NCBI GenBank assembly: GCA_013368375.1
Contig: JAACJP010000004.1
Coordinates: 620,001-684,000 of the forward strand
Direction of reading: 5' to 3'
Source: Tricholomella constricta
Lineage: Eukaryota; Basidiomycota; Agaricomycetes; Agaricales; Lyophyllaceae
Length of the DNA stretch: 64,000 bases
Made by a program: the position numbers and the translations under genes. Below the pieces are notes generated by a model. That model worked only from the letters and a program-made list of their open reading frames with translations. It made no database searches and was not told the DNA's origin. Position 1 is the stretch's first letter. The number at the start of each line of letters is the position of its first letter. Shown here in pieces: positions 13,401 to 26,000 of the stretch.

Positions 13401-15987
13401 CTATCCCTCCTCCATCTTCAGATCCTCCCCTTCCGTCCTCGGTCCCTGCTCCTCTGCCGGCGGGGCCACCACTGCCGTTACCAATGGACTATCAATCCCT
13501 TCCACCGCCGCCCCATTAGCCTCCTCCAGTTTCTGAAGCCTCTCTCGTTCTACCTTGTCCTTCTCAATCTCCTGTGCAAGCAGCTCAATGTCACCTGTCC
13601 CGATTTTCCCGAAGTGCTGCAGGTGCTGATCGCGGGCCGTACGGAGCGCGAGCCACGCCCACCGTTGTTTGTTCTGGAAAAGATTACCGTCAGAGAAGCA
13701 CGATGCGTCAACACGTGCATACTCACTTCTTCAAATTTGAGGAGCTGTTCGTCAGGTTTCGGTTCGATGAGGCCCAGTGTGGGCGTTAGTGCTGGTGCCG
13801 GTACCGGTGTAGGTGCGGATATGGGTGTAGGTGCAGGGGACACAGTGAGCACGGGCACCGCGGTCGGGGGTGCCGGCGTTGTACTCTCTACCACGTCTTC
13901 AGACGAAGGTGTCGATGACAGTTTCACAGGAGATAAACCAGGTTTCGCAGGCAGCGAGGGATGAAGCGGGGAGCCAGCTGAGATCGGTCTTGGTGCGCTC
14001 AATGTGTCTGAAGGCGTAGGCGTAGACGGCTCCTGGGTCTTGACAGGCGATACGCTAGGTTCCTTTTCAGGGGCAGGAGATGCTGCTGCTGACTTGGCTG
14101 CCTCCGCGGCAGCCCTCCGCTCTGCCTGCTTCCCGAGAGCCCTTTTCCGCATCTCAATCCTGTGATTTTCCAATTTAATCTTCTTGATAAAGTCCTTGAC
14201 ATCACCAGGCCTAGGGAACAATTAGCATTATGAGCCTTTATGTGAGCACGTTTTGCAAGAACGCACTGAAAGGGATTTTCCAAATCATGCAAGCCCCTGC
14301 ATCCCATCTCCCAAATCTCCGTCAATGCCTCTGACCCATGGCTCCACGGCCAGTCTGCCGGTGGCTCCCTCATCTTTACGCGCTCCACACTCGTCGCCTC
14401 GAACAACCCCACCTTCTTGCCATCCAGCAGGAACGTCGCCGGCGCCTTGTCGAACGGCGCACACAAATGATTCTTCCAATTCACCCAGTTCTTCTCCCGC
14501 TCCAGTATCACGCTGACCGACTCTGCGAACGCCCGCCCGTTGGGCGTCGTCTGCCGGAGCTCCTCCATCGCTTTGTTGATGATCTCCTGCACCCACTGCG
14601 CGTCGGCGGGCTCCAGAGTGAAGTCCATCTGTAAGGCGCGGTTGTTCGCCGCCGTCCATATGGCCTTGGCCGCTTTCGTAAACGTGAGAAGGTGGTTCAG
14701 GAGGATAAGTAGCTGGAACAGGAATTGGCGGCGGAAGTGTGTGTCGGCAATCTGTGTATTACGAGCCAAGTTAGTCACGTTTTGTAGAGCAGGAAAAGAC
14801 GGATGAACAAACCTCGAGGTCAATTAGGTCTGGGCTCGTCAAGAATTTGGCGAAAAAGTACTCCGTAATGTTAGACTCCTCCGCGTCGGGATCTCGCTTT
14901 CTCTTCAGCGACGCCCCCACTGTACCCGTCCTGCTGCCCATCATAGCGCGCTCCTTCGCTGTTGCCTCCTTGATAACAGGCAGAACCCTATTTACAGCCT
15001 CCTTGAACTGAGGGAACGTATCAGGGTTCGCAAAGAGCGGTGCTTTGGAGAACGGAAGCTGCAGGCCCCAGAAAGTGTTGTAGAATTCTAGAGCAGGAAG
15101 AATATAGCAGTGAAACAACCTAATATCCCAAGCGCGCATACCTTCTTTCTTTTCAGATAACCTCGCAATAGCCTTCTTCTCCTGCGCCTGTCCATCGACC
15201 TGCATCGCATCTCCCTCCTCCTCTACCTCTGCCCCCTTCTCCCCCAGCTTCGCCCTCTTCCTCCCAAGCTCCCCCACGCCCTCCCACGTCGGCCCGTACT
15301 CCCCACGCAGGTTCACACCGCTCCGCTCACCAAGCGGGAACACCCCGCTCAGGAACGTCAATATCCGGCCACAGAACACCGTCGTCGAGCCCATCTTCGA
15401 AAGGCGCCGGAGCAAATCGTTGAGCGAGCGTAGCAGGATCAAGGCCTTGCCCTTCTGCGGCTTCAGGTCGACCGTGAGCCGCGCCGCGCGCTCCTCGATC
15501 CAGGAGAACACGTGCGAGCAGGAAGAGATGGTCTGTGTTTCGAGGAGATCCTGTAGGACGATAAAGGGGAAGGTCTGCTCGCATTCGTCTGGGGTCGTTT
15601 GGTTTAAATTTTTAGTTGGAGAGGGAGGGCGACCGCGTTGGGACGCGACGTACCGTGTTCGGTGAATGTGAGGATGACGTCGAGCATACTCCGTAGCCTT
15701 TCGTAATATGTTGCCGCAGAGTCTTGTAGGGCCTTACCCTCTGTCATCTGAAAGTCCCTTAGTGAACCGCTCTCTCCGCCACTAAGAAGATCACACACCG
15801 CGAGCTTGAAGACTTCATTCTTCAGCAAATACTCCCACTGGCTCTTCCGCGTCTCAGACGGCGAAACCTTCCTCGCTTTTTCTACACCTTTCTTAACCAG
15901 TTCATGGAGTGTCGTCTGCTCTACAGGACCGGGAGGGAGAGATTCAAGGACGGAGGTGAGGAGTGGTTGGAGCGAGAGTGCCGCCAT
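13401..15987 (-). CDS. THOC1: THO complex subunit THOC1/Hpr1
   Basis: Subunit of the nuclear THO/TREX complex, which couples transcription to mRNP assembly and export. Start is [13 protein letters not shown] at 15987. Family landmarks are the large helical region with [90 protein letters not shown] and [19 protein letters not shown] nuclear-localisation-like KRKRDPD lies in the middle. The C-terminal third (after about residue 480) is a basic coiled coil rich in Ala, Glu and Lys, followed by a Pro/Ser/Thr-rich linker and a final acidic EEANGAA...EEG segment. Introns are short and in frame. The start codon lies 37 bp from that of the divergent small gene, so both share a very compact promoter. 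Confidence 0.88.
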
Positions 15988-16024
15988 GTGGATTAGTCAG
16001 CACAGTTATTATCCTTGTTCCGCG

Positions 16025-16351
16025 ATGACCACCACCACCACCGAAAACGGGACAACCCCCGCCACGTCCGGCGCCGCCTTCTCGGATATCGAAGCCCTCG
16101 CAGAGGATATAGAAAAGCTTGAAGTGCTGCTGTCGCAGCCTGAGCTTAGTGCGAGCGACGACGCCGATGTTGCGGAGCTACTCAAACGTCTTGACCGCGC
16201 GGATGGTATGGCGGATAACCTGGAGCTCAAGTTGGATGGGATCCTGGAGAAGCTAGATGGCATTCTCGGCTCTATGGATGTTGAGGCTACTGCAGAGGAG
16301 GTCGTCGTCGTCGTCGAAGTCTCGGAGGATGTGGCGAATGGCGACAATTGA
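16025..16351 (+). CDS. small acidic coiled-coil protein
   Basis: Single-exon gene for 108 residues. I do not recognise the family. A Thr-rich N-terminus (MTTTTTENGTTPATSG) is followed by two predicted helices: IEALAEDIEKLEVLL, and a second one with Leu in heptad positions (ADNLELKLDGILEKLDGIL). The tail is Glu/Val/Asp rich. The composition suggests a helical adaptor in a larger complex, but this is inference. The ATG at 16025 was chosen because the upstream in-frame extension runs into the THOC1 promoter and first codons. A long reading frame on the opposite strand is a shadow caused by the acidic and Ser codons. It is divergent from THOC1 with only 37 bp between start codons. Confidence 0.65.
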   Translation: MTTTTTENGTTPATSGAAFSDIEALAEDIEKLEVLLSQPELSASDDADVAELLKRLDRADGMADNLELKLDGILEKLDGILGSMDVEATAEEVVVVVEVSEDVANGDN

Positions 16352-16729
16352 CAAGCACGCAAGTTAACATCATGCGTTGGTGATAAGTCATCTCTAGAGA
16401 TACATCTTGACGGATCGAACAGCAGTGGCCAATTGGACGACGTATCTTCGCCTCGAAAGCATGGTCCGACTCGATCTTAAAACCACATGTAATCTACCCG
16501 CGCCGCGAAAATTTGGGCCAAAACTATCGCAATCGCATCACATTCGACGTTTGGGAGAAAAAGAGCGATCAAAGCGAGAGATCAGACGGGAAGCTGCCGC
16601 AGGGATGGTGTTGGCGGCAGCATTTAAATACCTAGAAAGCTACAACACATGGTATGCTACATATGTCCAAGTGAGTATGGTATGTTTTCTCCAATGGACC
16701 AAAAGCGGAAAGAAAAGAGTTAACAGTCA
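16352..16729. other. intergenic, convergent 3' ends
   Basis: 378 bp between converging stop codons of the small acidic protein and the UBP2-like protease. I see nothing beyond likely 3' UTR sequence. Confidence 0.35.
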
Positions 16730-19700
16730 TCACGAATCGTCTTCTATCGTAGTAAATCGTTTCACCGTGTCGACGACTTCCGCGCCTTTGCGTGCAAAGA
16801 CGAGCTGAAGGCAATTCAGGTCAGTTCAATTCCCAGACAGAAGACATGCAAGGCAAAAGGACATACCAGGTAGGGGTTCGCTGTCGAACCAGTCGTGTCC
16901 GCCAGCACTTCATCCTTCGACACCACCGTGACATCCGAATCGTTGTACTTGAACCACGAATCCGGGTGGTCCGGTAAATGGCGCGAGTAGAAAAAGTAGT
17001 GGCCAAAGGAAGGCGACGATCCTCGATGGATGAACACCGACGTCAATTCATAAGCCATTTCTGTGTCATCTCGCCAGATAGCCTCGAGATCGTCCTTGAG
17101 CTGGTCAGCGCGGGCCCGAGTGTCGTCTATCTCAGTTTTGAGCAGACTCTGCTCCTCATTTAGCTGAAAGACGAGGTCTTCGTCGACATCGATGAGCTCC
17201 GTGCCCAGCTTCACCATGAAATTGCTTGTGTTTTCGAGGGCAGAGAGGTAAGGACCATCCTACGACGGAGTTAGCTGTGTTGATTTATCGTTGGAAGGTA
17301 AGAACCGACTTTGCCATCCAACAGGATTCGGACACGTTCTCTGCAGGCGTTGAGCTGCGTCTGGATGGTCTTGGACTGCGCCTTTTTATGTGGGTCTGCG
17401 TTATCCATGAAACGGTCCATGTGAATGGTCTCCCCGAACTTGACATATGCCTGAGACTTGTAGGGCTGCAGTGTTTCACGGTTGAATTGCACTCTCTAGC
17501 AATCACGGTTCTTGTCAATCCACGAAGAACCGATAGATGCATTCAGGCTAACCTGCAGCTGGATCTGTAGCACCGGTGGAAGATCGATGAGGGACACCTC
17601 CATCCTCCGTTTCTCGCCGTCAAAGTCGACGATGTCGTCAAAGTATCCGCTGAGTCCATCATAGATGTCCACACCATCGTTTGTTACATTCACCGGGAGA
17701 TGGGAGAAAAGGTCCTCCTTCTCATGGACGGTAGACCGCGTTGGCTGATGACCAGTCAAGCGTTGTCTCAACTTGCCGTAGAAAAGCCTGCATCGGGCGA
17801 TATGAACATCAGCTAAAGCAATAGCTTTCATCAAGGCATGTCACAAACCGTTTCACGACACTGGTTTTATCAGAGCTCTCTCCCTGAGAGTCGTGGAGGC
17901 CGTCAAATCTAAGAAGAGCCGTCTCGATCTGGAACATGCAATTATCCATGCACTCTGCTACGTCATGCTGTTTCCCTTGAAATACCGACTTAAGTTTGTT
18001 TTCGTATCTCAGTAGTGTTGACAGCCCTACCGAACATCATGACAGAGTCCGAAGTCTGTGTAGACTTGCGCGGTGGAAGCGGTGGTGGTTTGCCAATGGG
18101 TGCAGGGGTATCCTTCATCTCCACATCCACACGCGAGGACGACCCCGACCCCGAAGCCTCAGGCTCGATCCTTGGGGGGCTCTCGGGAGTCGTCAAAGGT
18201 GGCGGGGAATCTGAAAGCCTCGAAGGACTCGACGCGAAATCATCCCGGACTGGCGAGGACGGGACCGCCGCTGGGCTGTCCAGGTCCATCAAACTTGGCT
18301 GCCTGTCGATATCACGCGCTCGTTTACCCAAGACGGAGTTTGGTGAGCGCGTCGGGGACCGGGGAGACTCGGTAGGCATCTCGGTTGCGGCAGGTCGGGG
18401 TGGCCCATCGTCGACAAGAGTGGCATCAGTGTCGTTCGAAGAGTCGGTGCCGCCCTTGTCTGCCTCGTCTTCTTCCTCATCCCTTGAAGTGACAAGAGCT
18501 AATTTCGCGAGATCGATGCTGGGCGTGACTGCCGCCGCATCGGCGTATTCAAGGTTGAAGAATAGCTCCGCAAGTTGGTTGATGACTGGATATTGGAGGT
18601 TAGGGGGCGGATAAGGTCACGAAGAAGACTTTACATTTCCTAGAACGAACAATCTCCCTTCTTGTCACCAACCGCCCACCAACCCGATGACGCTTGAGAT
18701 CATCTTCAGAGAATTTTTCGTCCTCGACTGACTTTAAATCAAGCTTCGACATTGGAATAACAGCCTCCCTCAGGTCTTTGATGGTGTAGAAGTACTGAAA
18801 GCCGTAAAAGTCGCATTAACAGTGGCATTTAAATCCCGGCATGATAACCGTACCTGCAAGAGAGAATTCAAATAGCACGTATTTCCAAGCTGATTAAGCC
18901 CTCGCGGCAAGTCAGGACGAATAGGTACAATGATTTCCCCAGCTGGAGTTACAGTTCAGTACAATGCGTGCAGAAGGTATGAAAGGTACATACGATCTTG
19001 ACCCAGTTCAAGAAACTGGCGTAAGCGCTGGCTGTCGCGCACTTCAGCAATGACCGTCATGGCCTCCCGCATCTTGTCAAGCTGTGACGGCAGCTCATCC
19101 ATCTATAAAGACGCCGTCCATGAATACCACAAGACGCGATCCTGCAAGCAAAAAAATAAAGAACCTACCCGCATATTATAAACCGTGATCAGCATGAAAT
19201 CATCAACGTCCTTCGGCACCTCGAGCGTGTCATACGCCTTTTCAGGCGTCATAATACGGTCCTTGCTCGACTCCCAAACCCGCCTCAACGACTCGCTCCC
19301 TCTCGCCTCTGCCAGCATCCTGAATGCCTCACTCGCCGCGCGCAGCAGCTCCGACCCGTGCTCCGGATCCCGCCACGATTTCTTGATGCACTCTTTCCAT
19401 GCCTCCTCCACGAAGGACTCCGGGACATCGGCCTCGTCATAATCAACACCCAACGGACCCTCGGGCCCAAAGCCGAGCGTAGCAGCAGCTTGCTGGAGGT
19501 CCTCCGTGGTGAAGCGGTCGCGTGATCGTTCGGTGGCAAGGATCTCTGGCAGGGACTGGGGACAGCCCGGGAAGGCCTGCATGACCAGTACAATGTTCGA
19601 AAAGTGCGTGAAATACTCGACGGTGCCGGCAGGGTCACATCGGACTTGGGCATAGTATGCAAAGGCAAGAAGATCTGGGGGCAGAAGCATGAGAATGGGG

Positions 19701-21940
19701 TAAGATTTCCGAATTCTGGGATGGCCTTACCAGAAGAATACGACATTGGAGTTAAGCCAAGACGCTGCCAGTCCCTGTGCAGGGCCTGAACAGCCTGGAG
19801 TAGTGGACCTGACAGTTCGCCGCGGGGAACTAATTACAATGTTAGCAACAAGAAGCTAGAGGGTGATAGCATGGATGCAAACTTTGACCGGGGTGAGCTC
19901 CAATGGCATTCTGGTACATCTCTCGTGCGCTCTCGATCTGGACGTTCAGTTTAATCTTTGACGGGCTATCTTTGAGCTGGGTGGCTACCACGAACAAGAT
20001 GAGCAGACAGCCCTACTGATAAAACGAGAGAAAAGGAACTACCATGGACGCGTTTGAAATCCGCCAACCAAGCACTGACTTCCACCCATGCACGAAGCAG
20101 TCTGCGGCGGTTCATTTTGCCGACGGAACTGACGATATCCGTCGGTGGAGGCCGCAGAGCAGGCTCACCCTCCAAGATCTCTTCCTTGAACCCCAATACT
20201 TCGAATGTCCGTTTGCTACATGCCTCGATTGCGTGAAAAATAGATGAATTTGTGCTTCAACAAAGGACTCACGAATTCGGATTCCAACCCAATTTTGCTT
20301 GAAAGTTGGTACGAGTGACCCGCAAAAGACGGTTTTCCCCTTTCCAGAGCTTGTTCTCGATGACACTAGGAACACCCCCGAGTAAGCTCCCACGAAGGTG
20401 CAAGTATACAAAAGTGTACTGACAGAATAAGGGTCTCGAAAGCCAAGGTGATGGCCTGTTCGCCCGTTTTTCCAGGTGGCGGGTTGCTCCTCTTGTCCCT
20501 CACAAACTCGTCGAAGCACTTGCGCGGGATGACGCCAGGAACAACACCAGAGGCGACGCAGTAGAATGAGCACTGACAGCAAACATAAAGATCCAGCAGC
20601 CTCCCCTCCTCCTCTACATCCATTTCGACCTCATCCATGGCCTCAAGCGCCTGAGGATCCATGTGCTCAATATCTATGTCTTCCGTGATCGTCTGTACGC
20701 GCCGCTTCTGCTTTAGAGACTCCGTCACCTCCCACTCCTCCATGCGAAAGGCAGGCGTAAGCTTGTGCGAGTCCACGGCATTTTCATACTTGTGAAAATG
20801 ATGCGTCTTGTTGGCGAGGCCGAACGGCTGGGCTTGGCCAATACATAGATCCGTGCGTCGGCGGCGAGATTGGTCGGGAAGGGGCCTGTGCTTGGAATCC
20901 CGGAACGACTTGGCAAGCGGGGGCGAGACAGACGAGGATTTCCAGCTGAGGATCACCCAACCGTTTTCTTTCGGGCAGTAGTACGCATTGGGATGAGGCA
21001 CAGCGGTTCTGACATCAGCTTCTGTAGGGGGCGGGGGTGGTGGTGCGGTGGTGGATGTTGAAGGCAGGGGGGGTGACGACGCTGGTGGCGCGGTGGTAGA
21101 TGTTGAAGGCACGGGAGGCGATGCTGGTGGCGCGGTGGTAGATGTTGAAGGCACGGAGGGCGACGATGCTGGTGGCGGGAACCACGCGTTGCGTGATGGG
21201 ACGGAAGCAGGCAGGGGATCGGCAGGGACATCGTTCGACGACAAGGGAGGAGCAGGAGGAGGAGCGATGGGCATTTTGATGTCCGGAGAGGTGACGCTTA
21301 CTGAAAACAGACTATGATCTGCATCATGCAACTCCTCAGCAAGCACAGTGGGCAGCATCCCGGGTCCTGGACGCTGTTCTTTTTCGCGGAGTGCGGGGTC
21401 CCACCAATGTTTCTCCTCGTACTCGTCCCGTCCTTCGATTGTGACGTCCACGAGAGATTTAGAGGTGTTCATCATAAAGTCCATGGGGTCATAGGTATAA
21501 GTATCGCGCGTTGCCCATGCATCGGCAGCCGAAGTCTTGTTGCTGTACTGATCCCAAGGGTCTGCACTACTGCTCGACCAGTTATTGTCAGGCCAGTAGG
21601 GTGCAGCTTCGCCTTTGTCGTCCCAACTATGCGAAGGTGTGAGCGCGGGTAAGGTATCCATCGTCTCCTCAGTAACAAGTTCGGGTTCGCGAAAGTCAGG
21701 CGTGGTGGAAGCAGTAACATAGGCCGGTGGATCGTCCGGAGGTATGTAGGTAGTATGACTGGTCCCAATGGTTGCTGAACGCGTCGGTGGGGGCGGTACT
21801 TTGGATGTTGCATAGAAAGAGGCAGGCGCCACTGCGGCGGAATTCAGAGCGCCCGGAACCGGTGTATTGGGCCTCTGAGCTGGAACCGATCCGGGAATTG
21901 GAAGAGGTCGACGAGGCTTGGGAGTGTTCTTGTTATCCAT
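16730..21940 (-). CDS. UBP2: ubiquitin carboxyl-terminal hydrolase, UBP2-like
   Basis: Large cysteine protease that removes ubiquitin, with the architecture of fungal Ubp2. The N-terminal 300 or so residues are Pro/Ser/Thr-rich and disordered, with a short tandem repeat. Next comes a helical region (CFDEFVRDKRSNPPPGKTGEQA, LLRAWVEVSAWLADFKRVHG, TPEKAYDTLEVPKDVDD). The catalytic core has the Cys box LGNTCYLNSLLQY (Cys codon 18877-18875), then an inserted acidic/Pro-rich loop (near 18000-18480), KQHDVAECMDN (QQD box), LPPVLQIQLQR and the His box SPSFGHYFFYSRH with WFKYND. The C-terminal exon ends TIEDDSstop at 16730. The first in-frame ATG is 21940 (MDNKNTPKPRRPLPIPG); further upstream in-frame codons are not ATG. 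Many short introns, all GT-AG where checked. Confidence 0.88.
21045..21180 (-). repeat. imperfect tandem repeat in UBP2-like N-terminus
   Basis: Three imperfect copies of a unit of about 39-45 nt coding PSTSTTAPPAS-type peptides. On the plus strand the copies share gcggtggtagatgttgaagg. Unit length is a multiple of three, so expansion or contraction would keep frame. Confidence 0.7.
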
Positions 21941-22353
21941 GTTGGACTGAACGCCGGTGGTGGGTCCAGTGAGTTGAAATGCAGGTGTTGCCACCGATGA
22001 ATGAGATACGCACAGATGATGGCGGTGTGGGCTGTAGGATGTAGCAAAGCTTGTGGATCAGAGGTCAGGACCTCCAGCACGAGCGTCTTTGGGAACGTGC
22101 GTACTTTCAGGAGATGACGACGCGCTAGATGGACGTCGAGTCGTTCGATGCACACAGCCCTCTGGTCCAAGTCCACCCTTGCCTACGTAAGCACCGCACC
22201 AGCACCAGACTTCAACCAAACCTCCAACGATCTCCACGATCCTACAACATTGTCTACGGTAATTAAGGACCTTGCACGACGGCCAAGCAGACTCAAACTT
22301 GGCTGAAAGTTTCCACGAGCCTGCACAACGTCCGTTGGCGAGTGCCGTTCGCA
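21941..22353. promoter_or_regulatory. divergent promoter region, UBP2-like / NR2C2AP-like
   Basis: 413 bp between opposed start codons. An open frame extends across part of it on the minus strand but has no in-frame ATG. I see no named element. Confidence 0.35.
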
Positions 22354-22913
22354 ATGTCAGGCGATCTCACTTCGCTGATCACTCCAGACACAACCATAAA
22401 GTCCGTCCGCACGGTCCCACACCATATCCTCTTCTGATCTTCCGGCCCGTCGTCAGAGTCAGCTCGACGCTCGACAAGTCCGTCGGCAAAAAGTACCTTG
22501 TCGACAATAACCCCGAGACGTGCTGGACGTCCCAGCCGGTGAACTCGATCTCTAAATCCGAGTCGTACTGCCCTATAATACTGATTGCATCTCAGGGCCT
22601 ACCTCAGCACGTCCAACTTACATTCGCAGAACGCGTGATCCCGAAACGGATCCTGCTCACCTTTCAAGGCGGGTTCGTCGGGACGCAATGCTCACTCCAC
22701 GTCGAGAGTGAAACCGAGGGCAAGAAAGTCTGGCGGCATTGGACATCTATATATCCCGAAGACGTGAACCGGAGGCAGGCCTTCGACCTCCCGCCGTTCG
22801 ATCTCGACACCGGGACAGGGTCCTTGAAATTAGTCTTTGAACAAAGCTCCGACTTTTTCGGTAGAATCACTGTGTACGATTTGAAGATGGAAGGAACGAT
22901 TGCTGCCACTTGA
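22354..22913 (+). CDS. NR2C2AP-like discoidin-fold protein
   Basis: Small protein resembling nuclear receptor 2C2-associated protein (TRA16), a single F5/8 type C (discoidin-like) domain of uncertain function in fungi. Three exons: 22354-22400, 22457-22538 and 22596-22913, total 447 nt, 148 residues, all in frame. Landmarks are SSTLDKSVGKKYLVDNNPET with CWTSQPGLPQ, VQLTFAERVIPKRILLTFQG, GFVGTQCSLHVE and LKLVFEQSSDFFGRITVYDL. An unspliced frame on the same strand begins earlier at 22272, but splicing from ATG 22354 restores the conserved N-terminal motif, so I chose that start. It converges on EXO84, with only 103 bp between the stops. Confidence 0.85.
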
Positions 22914-23016
22914 TGCCCATTCATGCATATGGGTACACACCCTCTTCAACGACTCAGAGATCAGACAGAATAATAAATAACAACTTCAATGTCAAATTGG
23001 CATACCACAAAAGCAA

Positions 23017-26000
23017 CTAGAACATCCCTTCCCTTTGCGGAACCGCCACAGGCGGTGGCCGCTGCGTGCTCCCCGGGCGATTTATCGAGCGCGGCGGCGG
23101 AGCGGGACTGCTCCTCGCCGTTCGCGGAGGTCGCTCACGGTCCGAAGTCCACTCCTCATCCCTATCTCTATCCCGGTCCCGCGCACGCAATGGGGACGCA
23201 CTCACTGGCGGGGACCTCGCGCGCCTCGGGCTGGGCGATACGAGGGGCACATCCTGTTGTGTAGGCGGGGCGGTGAGTGGGGGGACAGCAGGGGAGCCTG
23301 CCGGTGTGCGGAGAATTGTGGCGGAGCGAGGAGGCGCGGCGGAGACGGGGGTGCGTGAACGCGGGGGGGCAGCGGAGACTGGAGTGCGTGAGCGAGGCGG
23401 GGCGGCGGAGACTGGAGTGCGTGAGCGGGGCGGGGCGGCAGAGACTGGAGTGTATGAGCGGGGCGGGGCGGCGGACGTGGGCGTGCGTGAGCGAGGCGGC
23501 GCGGCGGAGGCGGGTGTGCGTGTGCCGTCTCGGTTCGGGGGTTTGAAGGAGGCAGAGACCGCGGAGGCGATGGGGGTGTTGTTGTTGTTCATTGCTGCGG
23601 AAATATCGCTGTAATTGGAGTTTGTGCTATAGCTTGACGCCGCAGAAAGGAGAGGGCTGTTGCCCCCAGGCGAGAGGCCCGAAAAGTGTGAAGCTGCGGA
23701 TGCTGGAGGCGCGAGACTGTCGATCTTTAGAGCAGGAGGAATTTGACCTGGCTGATTGCTCGGCGGAGCTGGGGTTCGGCGGCGGGATGGCGGGACTGGC
23801 TCAATCTTTGGAAGCTCGTGTTCCTCGAACGAGAATTGGGGGACAGGCTTAGCACTTCCTTTAGGTTTCTCAACTAGAAGGTTTTCCAAAAGGTATCGGA
23901 AGTCAAGCCCGTATTCTTGGAGAAGCTGTTTTTTCTTTGTGAGACACAAGTTATATGAGATTAGGTTCATTTCACAAACCTTTTTGCTTTGAGTATAGGT
24001 AATGATCAAGGCATTTTCGACCACTTGAGGATCAACGTCGGATGTGAAAACCTGTTTTCTGAAAGTCTCTGCAAAGTCTTCGATCTGACCCTTGGCCCAG
24101 TCAATGAACGCTGAAATTACCGATCAGCTATTTCAGATCATGAAAAGGTAACTCGGATGGTACGAACAGCTTGCAACTTCATTCTCTTTAAAACTTGCTA
24201 GGAACCAGTCCGCTGTGTGCTTGATCCCGGTGAAGTAAACCACTGCTAGGTCACCTACATAGGTGCCTACATGACCCTCAAACCTGATCTTCCGGACGTG
24301 CGCCTTCAAGACTTTTGTTCGCATTTGAAGAAAGGTGCTTCGAGCCGCTGGTCCGGCTTTGAGGCGACCGAGGTAGGATATGAGGGAGACTACCGTTGAT
24401 TTACGGACGCTAGGGAGCGAGAGGGAATCGAGGAGGGCAGTAGTGAGGAGAGAGCTCAAGGGAGGCAATTTGAGCGCGAGAAGGGGCGTGGTAAACAATT
24501 TTGCTTTCCCTGAAATGTGTATGGTCAGGTTGTGCAGACAATCAAAGCGCAGCGCATACCTTCTTCGACAAGTGAAACAGCCTTTTCCCATTCCCGCAAA
24601 GCAATGGCCACAGTCAAATCATCCGCCCACTCCCCAACCCATCGCGCATCACGTTCCGCTTTTTCCTTTGCGCCCGCCTCCATTTCGACTCCAGGGAGCT
24701 CTCCACCTCTGCTTGCTAGGTCTGCCATCCAGTCAGGCATCGCAGCATAAGAAGAGCGCTACACCACATGTCAAAGATTTTTTTCCTTCGCCAAAGAATC
24801 AGGATACGTACATCTCCACCTCCCGCCGCGCCTGCTTGCCAAAGGCTTTTCCGCCTTTCATGCTCTCCCTCGCGTTCTTTCCGCTTCTTGGTCGCCAGCT
24901 CCTCCGCAACATGGCGGAATTGTGCGAGGAGGGACTTTTTATCCTGAGGATTCTCAGTCCTATAAACATGAGTCTCCTTCCCATGCCTAATCTTGAAGAC
25001 GTTGGTCATTCCTATAATACGAAGCCACGTTGATAGTTGAAGTACGTTATCGAACAGGACGCACTCACTAGCAGAGTCCTTCGTGTCAAGGACCAACATC
25101 TCACTTAAGGGCCAGCATCTTTCTGCTACGAGTTTGCCCTCATTGACAGTTCCACCACCGCTTCCCGACGCCTCCCCTCCAGCAGCCTTCCGTCTTCTCC
25201 TTCGCGCAACGAGGACGAGGTCATCAAGCACTACAAATCGTACACGCCCCACCACCTTGTAAGTTGCCGCATTCAGCGATAGTACACCCTCGACCTCGGC
25301 CACGACGTGTCTTCCCGGTGTCGTGGGCGCAAATTTTGCTGCACCTTCAATGTGTGCATGCAACTCTTGCATCTGATTGAAGTACATGATGCGGAGGTCG
25401 GCTACGGATGAGCGTTTGTATGTTGAGATGATATTAGGGTTGGAAGATTGGTTCGTGGGGTCGGGAATGTGAAGCACGGAGGGCATGGATTTATATTCGG
25501 AGAGAAGGTCCTTAAGTTCTAACATCTCTGTCTCGAGTGAGGTGATCTCTTTCGAAATGAGCACGAACTCTGCGTAACTACGGCGGACATCGTCATCAAT
25601 GATGCTAACAGAGCATAGGAATGACAAGCAAGCTCACTTCTTGAACACATTGCGCTGAAGCTCGGAGTCGGTTTCTCCTTTAACACCACGTAGGGATGAC
25701 TGAAGTGATCTCAGCTCGGCCTCCGTCGAATTCGCCAACTTGAGTTTCAAGACTGAACACTCCGACATTAATATCTTTAGCAACTCTAGAAGAAGCATCG
25801 TGAGCCTCACAAGCATCAGGATCAAACCCCTCGTCCTCCAATATACGCTTATCGTCGAGCGGTTTACCTCCCGAAACCCTAGCACTATCCCCCATCATGC
25901 CCATTCCCGCGCCGAGGCTCATCATGCCCTCGGCTCTGACACCTGGCGGAAGACCAGGCATGGGAGGGACGGCATTAATGTCCGTCGGGCTGGCCACCAT

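Noticed and set aside
15806..16351. Longer 181-codon reading of the small acidic protein from an upstream start
   Set aside because: It would overlap the THOC1 coding start on the other strand, and the added N-terminus is the complement of THOC1 codons.
21941..21994. Extended N-terminus of the UBP2-like protein to 21994
   Set aside because: The first codon there is GTG; the first ATG is 21940.
22272..22913. Unspliced 213-codon frame over the NR2C2AP-like gene
   Set aside because: The N-terminal part reads through two introns; the spliced model from 22354 restores SSTLDKSVGKKY and CWTSQPGLPQ.
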